A stretch of DNA of 64,000 nt from Sphingomonas alba (GTDB lineage: Bacteria > Pseudomonadota > Alphaproteobacteria > Sphingomonadales > Sphingomonadaceae), in contig NZ_JAMGBD010000001.1 of NCBI RefSeq assembly GCF_023516555.1, forward strand, positions 1,054,001 to 1,118,000, in the 5' to 3' direction. The notes under the pieces are model-generated. The model had not been told where the DNA came from. It ran no database searches and saw nothing but the letters and a program-made list of their open reading frames with translations. Below are positions 25,169 to 35,048 of this stretch, piece after piece. Position numbers and translations under genes: made by a program. Positions within the stretch are counted from its first letter, which is position 1, and each line of letters starts with the position of its first letter.

Positions 25169-26239
25169 TTAGCCGAGCAGTTCCTGCTCCAGCTTCTTGG
25201 CCATTTCCTCGATGTTCTCCGGCGGCCAGCCGGGGATGTCCATGCCGAGGCGCAGGCCCATCGAGGCAAGGACTTCCTTGATCTCGTTCAGGCTCTTGCG
25301 GCCGAAGTTCGGCGTGCGGAGCATCTCGGCCTCGGTCTTCTGGACCAGGTCGCCGATGTAGATGATGTTGTCGTTCTTCAGGCAGTTCGCGCTGCGGACC
25401 GACAGCTCCAGCTCGTCGACCTTCTTGAGGAGGTAGCGGTTGAGCTGGTTGGTATCGGCCTGGGCCTCGACCGGCGAAGCGGCCGACGGGGTGCCGATCA
25501 TGGCCGGAGCCGAGCGGATCTGGCTGTCGTCGAAGTGAACGAACAGCTGCAGCTGGTCCTGCAGGATACGCGCTGCATAAGCGAGCGCGTCTTCCGGCGT
25601 GACCGTGCCGTCGGTTTCGATCGTCAGGTTGAGCTTGTCGTAGTCGAGCTCCTGGCCGACGCGGGTGTTCTCCACCTTGTAGGCGACCTGGCGAACCGGG
25701 CTGTACAGCGCATCGACCGGGATGAGGCCGATCGGCGCATCGGCCGGACGGTTGGCGGCAGCCGGGACATAGCCCTTACCGATGTCGGCGGTCAGCTCCA
25801 TGTTGAGCGTCGCGCCCTGGTCGAGGTGACAAATGACGAGGTCGGGATTGGTGACCTCGATGTCGCCCGACGTGGCGATCTGGCCGGCGGTGACCTCGCC
25901 CGGGCCCGTGGCCGAGAGCTGCAGCCGCTTCGGGCCTTCGCCTTCCATCTTTAGCGCGATCTGCTTCACGTTGAGGACGATGTCGGTGACGTCCTCGCGG
26001 ACACCCGCGAGGCTCGAGAACTCATGGAGCACGCCTTCGATCTTGATCGAGGTAACGGCGGCGCCCTGCAGCGAGCTCAGGAGCACGCGGCGCAGCGAAT
26101 TGCCGAGCGTCATGCCGAAGCCACGCTCCAGCGGCTCGGCGACGAAGACGGCCTTGCGGCGGTTGTCGCCGGTGCCGGCCTTGCGCTCCAGCGCGTTCGG
26201 CTTCTTGAGTTCCTGCCAGTTCTTTGCGTTGACGGCCAT
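25169..26239 (-). CDS. rpoA: DNA-directed RNA polymerase subunit alpha
   Basis: 356 residues: the N-terminal assembly domain ([20 protein letters not shown] is the dimerisation signature) and the C-terminal domain that contacts promoter DNA and activators ([20 protein letters not shown], then [12 protein letters not shown]). The ATG at 26239 is 6 bases from AAGGA; the in-frame ATG at 26245 abuts that site and is unlikely to be used. It lies 94 bases before rplQ in the operon. Confidence 0.98.
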   Translation of the reverse strand: MAVNAKNWQELKKPNALERKAGTGDNRRKAVFVAEPLERGFGMTLGNSLRRVLLSSLQGAAVTSIKIEGVLHEFSSLAGVREDVTDIVLNVKQIALKMEGEGPKRLQLSATGPGEVTAGQIATSGDIEVTNPDLVICHLDQGATLNMELTADIGKGYVPAAANRPADAPIGLIPVDALYSPVRQVAYKVENTRVGQELDYDKLNLTIETDGTVTPEDALAYAARILQDQLQLFVHFDDSQIRSAPAMIGTPSAASPVEAQADTNQLNRYLLKKVDELELSVRSANCLKNDNIIYIGDLVQKTEAEMLRTPNFGRKSLNEIKEVLASMGLRLGMDIPGWPPENIEEMAKKLEQELLG

Positions 26240-26326
26240 TTTCATTCCTTGGCAGCTAAGGGGCTAACCCCTTGTTGAATCTTCATTTTCACCTTCAAAT
26301 CGTGCCCGTCGGCACGAGTTCAAGGC

Positions 26327-26716
26327 TTAGACGCGGCGGCGCTTGGACGGGCGGACGCCATTGTGCGGAATCGGCGTGACGTCGCGGATCGAGGTGATCT
26401 GGAAGCCGACCGCCTGCAGCGCACGGAGCGCGCTCTCGCGGCCCGAACCCGGACCCTTGACCTCGACCTCGAGGGTGCGAACGCCATGCTCGGCGGCCTT
26501 GCGGCCCGCATCCTCGGCGGCGACCTGGGCGGCGTAAGGGGTCGACTTGCGGCTGCCCTTGAAGCCCATCATGCCGGCCGACGACCAGGCAATCGCATTG
26601 CCCTGCGCGTCGGTAATGGTGATCATCGTGTTGTTGAACGAAGCATTCACGTGGGCGACGCCCGCCGTGATGTTCTTGCGCTCGCGGCGCCGAAGGCGCT
26701 GGGGTGCTTGAGCCAT
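26327..26716 (-). CDS. rpsK: 30S ribosomal protein S11
   Basis: 129 residues with the S11 signatures [20 protein letters not shown] and [18 protein letters not shown] at the C terminus, which contact the platform of the small subunit. Lies between rpsM and rpoA. Confidence 0.98.
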   Translation of the reverse strand: MAQAPQRLRRRERKNITAGVAHVNASFNNTMITITDAQGNAIAWSSAGMMGFKGSRKSTPYAAQVAAEDAGRKAAEHGVRTLEVEVKGPGSGRESALRALQAVGFQITSIRDVTPIPHNGVRPSKRRRV

Positions 26717-26773
26717 TTAAAAATTCCTACAAATTCGAAGCTGCGTGATGCGGCAGTGAAGCAAGCGTGGCGC

Positions 26774-27142
26774 TTACTTCTTTTTACCAGCGATCGGCTT
26801 GGCCTTGCCCTTGCGGGTGCGCGCATTGGTGTGCGTGCGCTGGCCACGGACCGGCAGGCCCTTGCGATGGCGCAGGCCGCGGTAGCAGGCCAGGTCCATC
26901 AGCCGCTTGATGTTCATCGCGGTCTCGCGGCGGAGGTCACCCTCGACCGTGTGATCGGCGTCGATCGTCTCACGGATCTGCAGCACTTCCTGGTCGGTCA
27001 GGTCCTGGACCCGGCGCTCAGGCGCAATGTGCAGCTTCTCGGTAATCGCCTTGGCCTTGGTGCGACCAATGCCATGGATGTAGGTCAGCGCGATCTCGAC
27101 GCGCTTGTTGGTGGGGATGTTCACCCCGGCAATACGTGCCAT
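26774..27142 (-). CDS. rpsM: 30S ribosomal protein S13
   Basis: 122 residues with the S13 signatures [30 protein letters not shown] and [20 protein letters not shown]. It is the first gene of this ribosomal cluster; secY and adk, which usually precede it in alphaproteobacteria, are absent and ribF diverges instead. Confidence 0.98.
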   Translation of the reverse strand: MARIAGVNIPTNKRVEIALTYIHGIGRTKAKAITEKLHIAPERRVQDLTDQEVLQIRETIDADHTVEGDLRRETAMNIKRLMDLACYRGLRHRKGLPVRGQRTHTNARTRKGKAKPIAGKKK

Positions 27143-27168
27143 TAACTACGTGCTCCTAAAGCTCCACA

Positions 27169-27188
27169 GGGCCTGGAAGTCGGCCCTA
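27169..27188. promoter_or_regulatory. Hairpin in the rpsM leader
   Basis: AGGGCC and GGCCCT form a perfect 6-base-pair inverted repeat around 8 bases, 27 bases before the rpsM start. No T tract follows on either strand, so it is not a standard terminator. It could be a leader structure for autogenous control of the ribosomal operon; this is a guess from position. Confidence 0.35.
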
Positions 27189-27351
27189 TCTCTCAGCCAG
27201 TACCCCGCCTCCACCAAAGCCAAAACCGACGCGCGCACGAATGCGCCGCCGGTGAGCCGGTGGAACGGGATGCAAGCCATGTAGGTTTCGCGGGCGCGTG
27301 AGTCAAGAAGGCGGCATTTGCAAGCGCCCGAGCCTTCGCTAAGCGCAGGCC

Positions 27352-28275
27352 ATGCAGCGCCTGTCTCTCGACCAGCCGATCCCGGAAGCCTTGCGCGGTG
27401 CAGTCGTCGCGCTCGGCAATTTCGACGGCTTTCACCTGGGCCACCAGGCGGTGGTCGGGCGAGCGGTGCAGCGCGGCGCGCATGAGCGCCGGCCGGTCAT
27501 CGTCGCCACCTTCGACCCGCATCCTGTGCGCCATTTCAAGCCGGACGTCCCGCCCTTTCGGCTGACGACCCTCGACCAGCGCCAACGGCTGTTCGAGCAT
27601 GCCGGCGCCGATGCCATGCTGGTGTTCCAGTTTGACGGCACGCTGGCTTCGACCACGGCCGAGGATTTCGTCGCGAAAATTCTCGGCGAAAAGATCGGCG
27701 CCGCAGCGGTCGTCACCGGCGAGGACTTCACCTTCGGCAAGGGCCGTGGCGGCAATGCCGAAGTCCTGCGCGAACTGGGCAAGGGAAGCGGCATCGTCGC
27801 CGAGGCCGTCGCGCCCATCAACCTTGACGGGGAGCTGGTCTCCTCCAGCCGCATCCGCGAGGCGCTGCAGGCCGCCGATCCGCATACGGCGACCCACTTG
27901 CTCACCCGCCCCTTCGCCATCGAGGGCGAGGTCATTCACGGCAACAAGCGCGGCCGCGAGCTTGGCTGGCCGACCGCCAACATGAAGCTCGGCAACTACC
28001 TCCGCCCCGCCTACGGCATCTACGCCGTGCGCGCGCGGCTCGCCGATGGGCACGACCTGGACGGTGTCGCCAATGTGGGCCAGCGCCCGATGTTCGAGCC
28101 GGAGGAGCTACTGGAAGTCCATCTCTTCGACTTCGACGGCGACCTCTACGGCCAGCAGGTCGAAGTCGACCTCCACCATTACATCCGTCCCGAAGCCAAG
28201 TTCGGCAGCCTCGAAGAACTGGCCGCCCAGATCGGCCGAGACGCCGAGCAGGCGCGGGAGCTTCTCAAGCGCTAG
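27352..28275 (+). CDS. ribF: Bifunctional riboflavin kinase/FAD synthetase
   Basis: 307 residues. The N-terminal FAD synthetase domain (1-180) has the nucleotidyl-transferase signature ALGNFDGFHLGHQ and VSSSRIREAL; the C-terminal riboflavin kinase domain has HGNKRGRELGWPTANMKL and the catalytic region with LYGQQVEVDLHHYIRPEAKF. Makes FMN and FAD from riboflavin. It leads a run with ileS, lspA and bamF, a common bacterial arrangement for ribF-ileS-lspA. Confidence 0.97.
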   Translation: MQRLSLDQPIPEALRGAVVALGNFDGFHLGHQAVVGRAVQRGAHERRPVIVATFDPHPVRHFKPDVPPFRLTTLDQRQRLFEHAGADAMLVFQFDGTLASTTAEDFVAKILGEKIGAAAVVTGEDFTFGKGRGGNAEVLRELGKGSGIVAEAVAPINLDGELVSSSRIREALQAADPHTATHLLTRPFAIEGEVIHGNKRGRELGWPTANMKLGNYLRPAYGIYAVRARLADGHDLDGVANVGQRPMFEPEELLEVHLFDFDGDLYGQQVEVDLHHYIRPEAKFGSLEELAAQIGRDAEQARELLKR

Positions 28276-28313
28276 GTTTGCATTCGCGGACTCCGCCGCT
28301 AATGCCGCCCGCA

Positions 28314-31124
28314 ATGTCCGACGCGCCCGATAAACCTGATTACCGCAGCACCGTTTTCTTGCCCAAGACCGACTTTCCGATGAAAGCCGGCCTGCCGCAG
28401 CAGGAGCCGGGCATCGCCGCGCGCTGGGAATCCGAGGGGCTATACCAGCAGGTCCGCGTCGCCCGCGCCGGCCGCGAGAAGTTCATCCTCCACGACGGCC
28501 CGCCCTACGCCAATGGCGACATGCACATCGGCCATGCGCTCAACCATATCCTCAAGGACATGGTCGTCCGCACCCAGACCTTGCTGGGCAAGGACGCGCC
28601 CTATGTGCCCGGCTGGGACTGCCACGGCCTGCCGATCGAGTGGAAGGTCGAGGAGCAGTATCGCAAGAAGAAGCTCAACAAGGACGAGGTGCCGGTCAAG
28701 GAATTCCGCGCCGAGTGCCGCGCCTATGCCCAGCATTGGGTCGACCGCCAGCGCGAGCAGCTGAAGCGGCTCGGCATCGGCGGCAATTGGGACAAGCCGT
28801 ATCTGACCATGAACTATGAGGCGGAGGCGACCATCGTCTCCGAGCTCTACAAGTTCGCCGCCTCGGGCCAGCTCTACCGCGGCGCCAAGCCCGTCATGTG
28901 GTCACCGGTCGAGAAGACCGCGCTGGCCGAAGCCGAGATCGAATATGAGGACATCGTCTCCACCCAGATCGATGTCGCGTTCGAGATTGTCGAAAGCCCG
29001 ATCCCCGAGCTGGTCGGCGCTCACGCGGTGGTGTGGACGACCACGCCTTGGACGATCCCGGTCAACCAGGGCATCGCGTTCGGACCTGAAGTCGAATACG
29101 GCCTTTATCAGGTCGAAGGACGGCGCCTGCTCATAGCCAAGAGCCTGTTCCCCGCGACCTACACACGAACACGGCTAGGCAAAGGTAGTTCGATCGAATT
29201 TGTGGAGGTTACTCCGGACAAGTTCGTGGGCGAATTTCAAGCCGGAGATTTGAACCACCTCGCGGACTTCAAGGGCTCCGATCTCGCCGGCACCATTGCC
29301 CGCCACCCGATGCACAAGCTCGGCGGCTTCTTCGCCAAGCCCCGCCCCTTCCTGCCCGGCGACTTCGTCACGACCGACAGTGGCACCGGCCTCGTCCACA
29401 TGGCGCCCGACCATGGCGAGGACGATTTCGAGCTGTGCAAGGCGCACGGCATCGACCCCGTCTTCGCGGTCGAGGGCGACGGCAAGTATCGCGAGGACTG
29501 GCTCTGGCTCGGCGGCCAGGGCAGCGTCATCAATTCCAAGTTCAATGCGCCCGACGGCCCGATCAACTCGGACCTGCGCGAGGCCGGCGCCTTGCTCGCC
29601 GCTTCCGCTGACTACCAGCACAGCTACCCGCACAGCTGGCGGTCGAAGGCAAAGGTCATCTATCGCTGCACCCCGCAATGGTTCGTCGCCATGGACAAGG
29701 ACCTTGGCGACGGGACGACACTGCGCAGCCGCGCGCTGAAAGCCATTACCGACACGCGCTGGGTGCCCGAAAAGGGCGAGAACCGCATCCGCTCGATGGT
29801 CGAAGGCCGACCCGACTGGGTGCTGTCGCGCCAGCGCGCCTGGGGCGTGCCGATCGCTTTGTTCGTCGAGCGTAAGACCGGCAAGCTGCTGGTGGACGAG
29901 GAGGTCAACGCCCGCATCACTGGCAAGATCGCCGAGCAGGGCGTCGATGCCTGGGACCCGGAGAATGCGGCCTACTTCCTCGGCAACCGCTCTCCGCAAG
30001 ATTACGAAATGGTCGGCGACATTCTCGACGTCTGGTTCGACAGCGGCTGCACCCACGTCTTCACGCTGGAAAGCGGCCACTGGCCCGAGCTCCGCTGGCC
30101 CGCTGACCTCTACCTCGAAGGTAGTGACCAGCACCGCGGCTGGTTCCAGTCGTCGCTGCTCGAAAGCTGCGGCACGCGCGGCCGCGCGCCCTACAATGCG
30201 GTCCTGACCCATGGCTTCACCATGGACGCCAAGGGTCTGAAGATGTCGAAGTCGATCGGCAATACGGTCGACCCGCTGAAGGTCATGGAGACCAACGGCG
30301 CCGACATCATCCGCCTCTGGGCCCTGTCGGTCGATTATACCGAGGATCACCGCATCGGCGACGAGATCCTCAAAGGCGTCGCCGACCAGTATCGCAAACT
30401 ACGCAACACTTTCCGCTATTTGCTCGGCGCGCTCGACGGGTTCAGCGACGAGGAGCGGCTGGCCGACGTCGCGGCCTATCCGGAGCTGGAGCGCTACATG
30501 CTCCATCTCGCCTCGGAGCTCGACAAGCAGCTGAAGCAGGCCGTCAACGACTTCGACTTCAACAGCTACACTCGGCTGCTGACCGATTTCTGCAACGACG
30601 ACCTCAGCGCCTTCTTCTTCGATATCCGCAAGGACGTCCTCTATTGCGACGCGCCGTCGAGCGAGACGCGCCGCGCCTATCGCACCACGCTCGACACGCT
30701 GTTCCAGGCGCTGGTTCGCTGGCTGGCGCCGGTGCTCGTGTTCACGACCGAGGAGGTCTGGGGCACGCGCTACCCGGATGCCGGATCGGTGCATTTGCTA
30801 GAATGGCCGGAAATCCCGGCTGTCGATGCCGACGATGCTAAATGGGCCGAGCTCCGCGACCTTCGCACCCAGGTAACCGAGGCGATCGAGCCGCTGCGCC
30901 GCGACAAGATGCTGGGTTCCAGCCTCGAGGCCGAGGTCACCGTCCCCTCGACCGCCGACGCCGCCTTCCTCGCCGAGTTGTTCATCTCTTCGACAGTCCA
31001 TCACGGCGATAGCCTCGCCGTGGCGAAAACGAACCATCACAAGTGCGGCCGCTGCTGGCGCCTCCTGCCCGAGGTCGAGGAAGATGGCCTGCTCTGCGCG
31101 CGCTGCTCGGAGGTCGTGTCGTGA
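28314..31124 (+). CDS. ileS: Isoleucyl-tRNA synthetase
   Basis: 936 residues, class I synthetase. The ATP-binding HIGH motif is in ANGDMHIGHALNH (about residue 70) and the KMSKS motif in GLKMSKSIGN (about residue 640). The editing domain sits between them (VWTTTPWTIPVNQGIAFG). The C-terminal zinc finger CGRCWRLLPEV...CARC is intact. Start is uncertain: ATG at 28302 adds four residues and no ribosome site stands out for either. The stop overlaps lspA by 4 bases. Confidence 0.97.
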   Translation: MSDAPDKPDYRSTVFLPKTDFPMKAGLPQQEPGIAARWESEGLYQQVRVARAGREKFILHDGPPYANGDMHIGHALNHILKDMVVRTQTLLGKDAPYVPGWDCHGLPIEWKVEEQYRKKKLNKDEVPVKEFRAECRAYAQHWVDRQREQLKRLGIGGNWDKPYLTMNYEAEATIVSELYKFAASGQLYRGAKPVMWSPVEKTALAEAEIEYEDIVSTQIDVAFEIVESPIPELVGAHAVVWTTTPWTIPVNQGIAFGPEVEYGLYQVEGRRLLIAKSLFPATYTRTRLGKGSSIEFVEVTPDKFVGEFQAGDLNHLADFKGSDLAGTIARHPMHKLGGFFAKPRPFLPGDFVTTDSGTGLVHMAPDHGEDDFELCKAHGIDPVFAVEGDGKYREDWLWLGGQGSVINSKFNAPDGPINSDLREAGALLAASADYQHSYPHSWRSKAKVIYRCTPQWFVAMDKDLGDGTTLRSRALKAITDTRWVPEKGENRIRSMVEGRPDWVLSRQRAWGVPIALFVERKTGKLLVDEEVNARITGKIAEQGVDAWDPENAAYFLGNRSPQDYEMVGDILDVWFDSGCTHVFTLESGHWPELRWPADLYLEGSDQHRGWFQSSLLESCGTRGRAPYNAVLTHGFTMDAKGLKMSKSIGNTVDPLKVMETNGADIIRLWALSVDYTEDHRIGDEILKGVADQYRKLRNTFRYLLGALDGFSDEERLADVAAYPELERYMLHLASELDKQLKQAVNDFDFNSYTRLLTDFCNDDLSAFFFDIRKDVLYCDAPSSETRRAYRTTLDTLFQALVRWLAPVLVFTTEEVWGTRYPDAGSVHLLEWPEIPAVDADDAKWAELRDLRTQVTEAIEPLRRDKMLGSSLEAEVTVPSTADAAFLAELFISSTVHHGDSLAVAKTNHHKCGRCWRLLPEVEEDGLLCARCSEVVS

Positions 31125-31624
31125 GGTCACGTTCGACCGCGATCGCGGCCGCAGTCCTCATCTTTTTCGCCGACCAGCTGACCAAATGGCTGGTGACGGG
31201 CCCGCTCGGCGTCAACGAACTCGGCGACCAGATGGTGCTGCTGCCGATCTTCAATTTCACCTTCACGAAGAACACCGGCATTTCGCTCGGGCTGCTGACC
31301 GCCAATGGCGAGCTCGGCCGTTGGCTGCTGGTCGCCATGACCGCGATCATCGCGGGCGGAATCGCCTGGTGGATCACGCATGAGCACAAGCGTGGCGACC
31401 AGCTGGCGCTCGGCATGGTGCTGGGCGGAGCGCTCGGCAACATCCTCGACCGGGTGCGCCTCGGCTATGTCACCGACTTCTGCGACCTGCATTTCGGCGA
31501 GTGGCGACCCTTTTTAGTCTTTAATGTCGCCGACGCAGCGATTAGCATCGGCGTAATCATTTTGCTGCTTCGCGCCTTTCTGGCGAAACCAAAGGCGCCC
31601 AAGGAGACTATCGATCATGCGTAA
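31121..31624 (+). CDS. lspA: Lipoprotein signal peptidase (signal peptidase II)
   Basis: 167 residues with four membrane helices. The aspartyl protease residues lie in GNILDRVRLGYVTDF and FNVADAAISIG, both conserved. It cleaves prolipoproteins before the lipid-modified cysteine; several lipoproteins in this window would be substrates, including the next gene. The start is a GTG that overlaps the ileS stop (GTGA), with GGAGGTCGT a few bases upstream. Confidence 0.96.
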   Translation: MRSRSTAIAAAVLIFFADQLTKWLVTGPLGVNELGDQMVLLPIFNFTFTKNTGISLGLLTANGELGRWLLVAMTAIIAGGIAWWITHEHKRGDQLALGMVLGGALGNILDRVRLGYVTDFCDLHFGEWRPFLVFNVADAAISIGVIILLLRAFLAKPKAPKETIDHA

Positions 31625-32018
31625 GGCCATTGCCCTCACCCTCCTCCTGCCGGCGCTCGCGCTCGGCGGATGCAGCATCTTCAAGCCGAAGACGGCATCG
31701 CTCGACGAATTTGCCGTGGCCCGCAATGCGCCGCTGGTGATCCCGCCCGATTATTCGCTGACCCCGCCGGTTGCAGGCACGATTAGCTCGACCGCCGAAA
31801 GCGCCCAGGCCCAGGCGATCGAAGCCCTGTTCGGCGGCCCGGCCCCGCGCAGCGCGACCGAGACCAGCATGCTCGACGCTGCCGGCCGCGACCGCGTCTC
31901 GCTCGGCATTCGTTCGACCGCGGGCGACCCCGACAGCCGTGTTGTCGACAAGGGCCAGACGACGGTGACGATTCTCCAGGCGCCGGAAGGCGACACCCAG
32001 ACTGCGTCAGCCCAGTAA
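31617..32018 (+). CDS. bamF: BamF-like (DUF3035) outer-membrane lipoprotein
   Basis: 133 residues. Lipoprotein signal with lipobox LGGC near residue 19, then the DUF3035 signature DEFAVARNAPLVIPPDY. In Caulobacter this family is the BamF subunit of the beta-barrel assembly machine, specific to alphaproteobacteria. The start overlaps lspA by 8 bases. The C terminus is Gln/Ala-rich and variable. Confidence 0.85.
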   Translation: MRKAIALTLLLPALALGGCSIFKPKTASLDEFAVARNAPLVIPPDYSLTPPVAGTISSTAESAQAQAIEALFGGPAPRSATETSMLDAAGRDRVSLGIRSTAGDPDSRVVDKGQTTVTILQAPEGDTQTASAQ

Positions 32019-32054
32019 CTCAAGCCCCGAACGCCTGAGGAACCTAAAGACCCG

Positions 32055-32606
32055 ATGACCGCAGAAAACCTTTCCGCCCGGCTCGCTGAGCTGGAATCGA
32101 TCCTCGACCGTGCCCGCAAGCGGTTCGAAGAGGGCATGAAGATCGTCGAGGACGCGCATCGCACCTTCGGCGACATTCAGCAGGCGCTGCTCGGCGCTCC
32201 CGCAAGCGGCATGTCGGCCGAGGATAGCGAGGAAGCCGCCTCGCGCCTGCTTGCTTCGCTCAAGTCGGCAGGCGGCACCATGCCCGACACCCTTTGCGGC
32301 GGGCGTCTTGCCGTCGACCAGACCCAGCGCCTGATCCGCATCGACGGTCACCCGATCGGCATTACCGAGATGGAATATCGCGTGCTGGAGCTGCTTGCCT
32401 TTGCCCGCAACAATGTCGTTACCCGGACGATGCTGCTGAAGCATCTCTACCGCCGGTCCGATGACCAGCCGCAGCCGAAGATCATCGACGTCTTCATCTC
32501 CAAGCTGCGCAAGAAGCTGCGCTCGGCCTCGGGCGGTGCGGAGTTCATCGAGACGATTCCGCAGCGCGGCTGGATCCTCCGCGACATCGAGCGCGACGCC
32601 GCATAA
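32055..32606 (+). CDS. CtrA/OmpR-type winged-helix protein lacking a receiver domain
   Basis: 183 residues. Residues 1-75 are a helical, probably coiled-coil segment (LAELESILDRARKRFEEG) instead of a phosphoreceiver. Residues 85-180 are a Trans_reg_C winged helix with MEYRVLELLAFARNNVVTR and the recognition region QPKIIDVFISKLRKKL, followed by FIETIPQRGWILRD. This domain is closest in wording to the DNA-binding half of the cell-cycle regulator CtrA (KIIDVFICKLRKKL, RGYVLRD). With no Asp to phosphorylate, it must be controlled by abundance, dimerisation through the coiled coil, or a partner. It follows bamF by 36 bases. Confidence 0.85.
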   Translation: MTAENLSARLAELESILDRARKRFEEGMKIVEDAHRTFGDIQQALLGAPASGMSAEDSEEAASRLLASLKSAGGTMPDTLCGGRLAVDQTQRLIRIDGHPIGITEMEYRVLELLAFARNNVVTRTMLLKHLYRRSDDQPQPKIIDVFISKLRKKLRSASGGAEFIETIPQRGWILRDIERDAA

Positions 32607-32664
32607 CCGAAACGGCTAAAGCCGGATTCACTTTTCTTTAGGCCGTCCGTGAGAAACGGCGCGG

Positions 32665-33018
32665 ATGATTCACTTCGTCCCCGATTCGGCCAACGAGCCG
32701 GTACAGGCCCCCTATTCCGAGGCGATTGCCCGGTTGGCCGGCCTGCGCCAGGCTTTGAGCCTGGTTGAGGATATGGCTGGCATGGCGCCGTCGGCGTGGC
32801 CGCACCACGACGGGGCGAACGCGACCATCAACGGCGAAGCACGGCGCGCCTGGTTCGACGAGAGCTCCGCTCGTGCCGTTGCCGGCTCGGCCGCTGGCCT
32901 CGAAGCCATTGCTGAACTGAATGCCGAAGGCGGCCAGGTCCATCCCGCCGCCGCCGAGCGACTGGCGCTCGATATCCGCACCCGCCTCGAAGAGCTGGGC
33001 GCGGTCCTCAGCCTCTAG
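32665..33018 (+). CDS. Hypothetical protein, 117 residues
   Basis: Predicted mostly helical and acidic, no signal or membrane segment. Segments such as SEAIARLAGLRQALSLVEDM and ERLALDIRTRLEELGAVLSL suggest two long helices. No family recognised. It lies 58 bases after the winged-helix regulator gene on the same strand; its stop shares CTAG with the convergent sseA. Confidence 0.65.
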   Translation: MIHFVPDSANEPVQAPYSEAIARLAGLRQALSLVEDMAGMAPSAWPHHDGANATINGEARRAWFDESSARAVAGSAAGLEAIAELNAEGGQVHPAAAERLALDIRTRLEELGAVLSL

Positions 33019-33845
33019 GCTGGCCCAAGGGCCTTCGGAGTGGCCGGATCGGCGCCCCATTCGCTCCAGCTTCCATCGTACAAGCGTGCCTCGTCGTTGC
33101 CGAGCAGATGCGCGGCGAAGATCAGGCTGTTGGCCGTGACACCGGAGCCGCAAGTGGCGACGAACGGCTTGGCGGGATCGATCCCTTCCCATTCGAACAG
33201 CTGTTCCAGCGTGTCCCGGTCCTTGAACGTACCATCCTCATTATAGAGCGCTTCGAACGGCAGGTTCCTGGCGCCGGGGATATGGCCGGGCGCGACACCG
33301 GGGCGGGGGTCCGGTGCATCGCCCTCGAAGCGCGGACGCCCCCGCGCATCGAGTAAGGGCGTATCCAGCCCATCGATGATCTGCTGTTTCGTGATGATCG
33401 GCGCCCGCGCCTCGGCTGCGAAGGCGGCGCTGGCAGTATTTGCCTCACCGCGTTCGGTCGGCCGGCCTTCGGCCGTCCATTTCTGGAAGCCGCCATCGAG
33501 GATCGCGACATTTTGCGCACCGAACTGGCGAAGCATGAACCAGCCGCGAGCCGCCGTTCGGACCGGACTATTGTCATAGACGACGATCCGATCGTCGCGG
33601 CCGATACCTAGCCTGCTCATCGCCGCACCGAAGTCCGATGCCGAAGGCAGCATGTGCGGTGCCGGGTTCGATTTGTCCGACAGTTCGTCGATGTCGAAGA
33701 AGACTGCGCCCGGAATGTGAGCGCCGCGAAACTCATCGGCGCCCTTGCGGCCGCTGGCCGGCATGAACCAGCTGGCATCGACGATGCGAAGATCCGGTTC
33801 GCCGAGATGCTCCGCCAGCCAATCGGTGGAAACGAGCGAGTCCAT
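33015..33845 (-). CDS. sseA: 3-mercaptopyruvate/thiosulfate sulfurtransferase (two rhodanese domains)
   Basis: 276 residues with two tandem rhodanese domains. The N-terminal inactive one has IVDASWFMPASGR and GAHIPGAVFFDID; the C-terminal active one has LLDARGRPRFEG and the catalytic loop CGSGVTA, whose GSG form favours mercaptopyruvate over thiosulfate (rhodanese loops differ). The ATG at 33845 places LVSTDWLAEHLG at the N terminus as in relatives. Divergent from ung, 46 bases apart. Confidence 0.94.
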   Translation of the reverse strand: MDSLVSTDWLAEHLGEPDLRIVDASWFMPASGRKGADEFRGAHIPGAVFFDIDELSDKSNPAPHMLPSASDFGAAMSRLGIGRDDRIVVYDNSPVRTAARGWFMLRQFGAQNVAILDGGFQKWTAEGRPTERGEANTASAAFAAEARAPIITKQQIIDGLDTPLLDARGRPRFEGDAPDPRPGVAPGHIPGARNLPFEALYNEDGTFKDRDTLEQLFEWEGIDPAKPFVATCGSGVTANSLIFAAHLLGNDEARLYDGSWSEWGADPATPKALGPA

Positions 33846-33891
33846 GCGCCCGGGATTGCCACTTGGGCCCGCTGTCCGCAATGACGGGCTT

Positions 33892-34590
33892 ATGGAGGGG
33901 ACGATCAAGCTGCACCCGAGCTGGCTCGAGCCGCTGAGCGGCGAGTTCGCCTCGTCCTACATGTCCGACCTGAAGCAATTCCTCCTCGCCGAGCGCGAAT
34001 CCGGCAAGCGTATCTTTCCCAAGGGCAGTAACTGGTTTCGGGCGCTCGACCTGACGCCGCTGGACGAAGTACGCGTCGTCATCCTCGGCCAGGACCCCTA
34101 TCACGGCGAAGGCCAGGCGCACGGCCTCTGCTTCTCCGTGCCGGATGGCATCCGCCCGCCGCCGAGCCTCGTCAACATCTACAAGGAGATGAAGACCGAC
34201 CTTGGCATCACGCCGCCCGCGCACGGTCTCCTCGAACATTGGGCGCGACAAGGCGTGTTGCTCTTGAACAGCGTCCTGACCGTCCAGATGGGCCTCGCCG
34301 CCTCCCACCGCGATCGCGGCTGGGAACGCTTCACCGACGCGGTCGTCCGGTTGGTGAATGCCAAGTCCGACCCGGTCGTCTTCATGCTCTGGGGCAGCTA
34401 CGCGCAGAAGAAGGCGGCGTTCGTCGACACCTCGCGCCACCTGGTGCTGAAGGCGCCGCACCCCTCACCGCTCTCCGCGCACAGCGGCTTCTTCGGCTGC
34501 AAGCATTTCTCCAAGGCCAACGCGTTCCTTGAAGCGCATGGCCGGCGCGCAATCGACTGGGCGTTGCCGGAATGCGTGAGTAGCGACTAG
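33892..34590 (+). CDS. ung: Uracil-DNA glycosylase
   Basis: 232 residues, family 1 UDG. Removes uracil from DNA. The catalytic water-activating loop GQDPYHG contains Asp68 and His71, and the DNA-intercalation loop [11 protein letters not shown] is intact. Start ATG 33892 gives the usual N terminus ([11 protein letters not shown]). Followed 11 bases later by queF. Confidence 0.97.
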   Translation: MEGTIKLHPSWLEPLSGEFASSYMSDLKQFLLAERESGKRIFPKGSNWFRALDLTPLDEVRVVILGQDPYHGEGQAHGLCFSVPDGIRPPPSLVNIYKEMKTDLGITPPAHGLLEHWARQGVLLLNSVLTVQMGLAASHRDRGWERFTDAVVRLVNAKSDPVVFMLWGSYAQKKAAFVDTSRHLVLKAPHPSPLSAHSGFFGCKHFSKANAFLEAHGRRAIDWALPECVSSD

Positions 34591-34601
34591 AAGCCCGCGC
34601 C

Positions 34602-35048
34602 ATGGAAACCCGCCACCTCGGCCAGACCAGCGCGCTGCCCGCTTCTCCTGAAGAAGCCGCGCTGGATTATGTCCCGAACCCCCGCAAAGGCTCCCTATAC
34701 CTGGTTCGCTTCGCAGCACCGGAATTCACCTCGCTCTGCCCGGTCACCGGCCAGCCGGATTTCGCGCATCTCGTCATCGACTATGCGCCGAACGAGACCA
34801 TCGTCGAATCCAAGAGCCTCAAGCTGTTCCTGGGCTCCTTCCGCAACCACTGCGGCTTCCACGAAGACGTCACAGTTGGCATCGGCCAGCGCCTGTTCGA
34901 CGAAATGAAGCCGCAGTGGCTGCGTATCGGCGGTTACTGGTATCCGCGCGGCGGCATTCCGATCGATGTCTTCTGGCAGTCGGGCGAGCCGCCGGCTGGC
35001 CTCTGGCTACCGGACCAAGGCGTCGCTTCTTACCGTGGCCGCGGCTAG
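34602..35048 (+). CDS. queF: NADPH-dependent 7-cyano-7-deazaguanine reductase
   Basis: 148 residues, the short unimodular YkvM-type QueF. It reduces preQ0 to preQ1 in queuosine tRNA-modification synthesis. The active-site cysteine is Cys46 in [13 protein letters not shown] with the partner Asp53, and the NADPH-binding [20 protein letters not shown] segment is complete. It overlaps the start of the next gene. Confidence 0.96.
   Translation: METRHLGQTSALPASPEEAALDYVPNPRKGSLYLVRFAAPEFTSLCPVTGQPDFAHLVIDYAPNETIVESKSLKLFLGSFRNHCGFHEDVTVGIGQRLFDEMKPQWLRIGGYWYPRGGIPIDVFWQSGEPPAGLWLPDQGVASYRGRG

Noticed and set aside
32610-32640. CGGCTAAAGCCG after the winged-helix gene as a terminator
   Set aside because: The stem is short and the following T run is interrupted, so support is too weak.
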